Source: Candidatus Atribacteria bacterium 1244-E10-H5-B2 (GTDB lineage Bacteria; Atribacterota; JS1; SB-45; 34-128). From it: 5,363 bases of DNA. The translations under genes and the position numbers were made by a program. Shown here in pieces: positions 5,217 to 5,363 of the stretch. The notes under the pieces are model-generated. The model ran no database searches, was not told where the DNA came from, and saw only the letters and a list, made by a program, of their open reading frames with translations. The first letter of the stretch is position 1; each line of letters opens with the position of its first letter. Location of the stretch: positions 1 to 5,363 of the forward strand of contig NMQN01000731.1 in NCBI GenBank assembly GCA_003575245.1, read 5' to 3'.

Positions 5217-5363
5217 CCTTGACCCCGGGGAAAGTTATTGTTGTAGTATTCCTAGGTGTAGCTTACCTCCTTTTTGTAAAAGGTTAATTTGTTGTTTTAT
5301 GTGAGTCTGCACCTTCTGGTTATATTCATTTTCTAAAATATCTTTTATATAACTGTAATTGTT
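5211..5363. mobile_element. Possible end of an inserted mobile element (right end not in window)
   Basis: From about 5211 the sequence changes character: pyrK-like coding stops, a GC-rich block (TTGACCTTGACCCCGGGG, 5213-5230) appears in otherwise AT-rich DNA, and a minus-strand ORF runs in from the window edge. Together these suggest the end of an insertion sequence lying within pyrK. The boundary is placed where PyrK similarity ends and could be a few bases either side. Only one end is visible, so terminal inverted repeats and a target duplication cannot be checked. An assembly chimera at a repeat would look the same. Confidence 0.35.
5235..5363 (-). CDS. Unidentified ORF, C-terminal end (start beyond window), possibly transposase
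   Basis: On the minus strand a frame stays open from the window edge (5363) for 42 codons to TAA at 5237-5235. It has no in-frame ATG, so if real it is the C-terminal end of a gene starting outside the window. The product is rich in K, N and Q, begins NNYSYIKDILENEY and ends GGKLHLGILQQ. The YSYIKDIL pattern faintly recalls C-terminal ends of IS21 IstA-type transposases, but I cannot assign it. It points towards the truncated pyrK and ends about 20 bases from where pyrK homology stops, as expected for a gene inside an inserted element. At this length an open frame in AT-rich DNA may arise by chance. Confidence 0.35.
   Translation of the reverse strand, partial: NNYSYIKDILENEYNQKVQTHIKQQINLLQKGGKLHLGILQQ

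Noticed and set aside
5263..5274. Strong Shine-Dalgarno-like AAGGAGGT on the minus strand
   Set aside because: No ATG, GTG or TTG follows at a suitable distance with an open frame; it lies inside the open minus-strand frame and is probably coding or coincidental.
5210..5287. PyrK continuing in another frame after a frameshift (plus-strand reading ...LTPGKVIVVVFLG...)
   Set aside because: PGKVIVV superficially resembles PGQFV, but the frame then lacks the expected RRP flavin motif and stops within about 25 codons; interruption explains the region better.

Overview
All confidently identified genes in this window lie on the plus strand of AT-rich, tightly packed bacterial DNA. The content suggests an anaerobe from a deep-branching or clostridial-type lineage: a molybdopterin-binding protein with a cysteine-rich tail, a DUF364 protein, and an apparent PyrK-type dihydroorotate dehydrogenase subunit. 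Atribacterota or Clostridia are my best guesses. They rest on general protein character and base composition, not on any search, so the taxon is uncertain.

Region 1 (1-3867) is one directional gene cluster whose promoter lies upstream of the window. It holds the C-terminal end of a molybdopterin-binding (MoaB/MogA/MoeA-domain) protein, then a DUF4213/DUF364 putative heavy-metal-chelation protein. These are followed by a complete ABC importer: an NMT1/SsuA-like substrate-binding protein, a TauC/SsuC-like permease, and an ATPase with a ModC/WtpC-like C-terminal extension. Spacing is about 20 nt, about 20 nt, a 4-nt ATGA overlap and a 1-nt gap, so the genes are very probably co-transcribed. A reasonable inference is that the cluster imports and handles a metal, an oxyanion (molybdate or tungstate) or a related cofactor precursor or chelate. 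The substrate cannot be read from the sequence.

Region 2 (3868-4099) is a very AT-rich intergenic stretch. It holds a four-copy 7-bp tandem repeat (TTTGATA) and a plausible sigma-A type promoter for the next gene. I see no convincing intrinsic terminator, riboswitch or PyrR-type attenuator.

Region 3 (4100-5216) is the start of a pyrimidine biosynthesis unit. A full-length, apparently intact pyrB (aspartate carbamoyltransferase catalytic chain) ends in three consecutive in-frame stops. About 35 nt later comes an ORF that looks like the first ~50 residues of PyrK, the electron-transfer subunit of dihydroorotate dehydrogenase. It stops just where the conserved PGQF segment should begin.

Region 4 (about 5211-5363) looks different: it contains a GC-rich block with CCCCGGGG and a minus-strand ORF that stays open to the window edge and reads toward the broken pyrK. 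The simplest reading is that a mobile element, or an assembly junction at one, interrupts pyrK. The element family is not identified.
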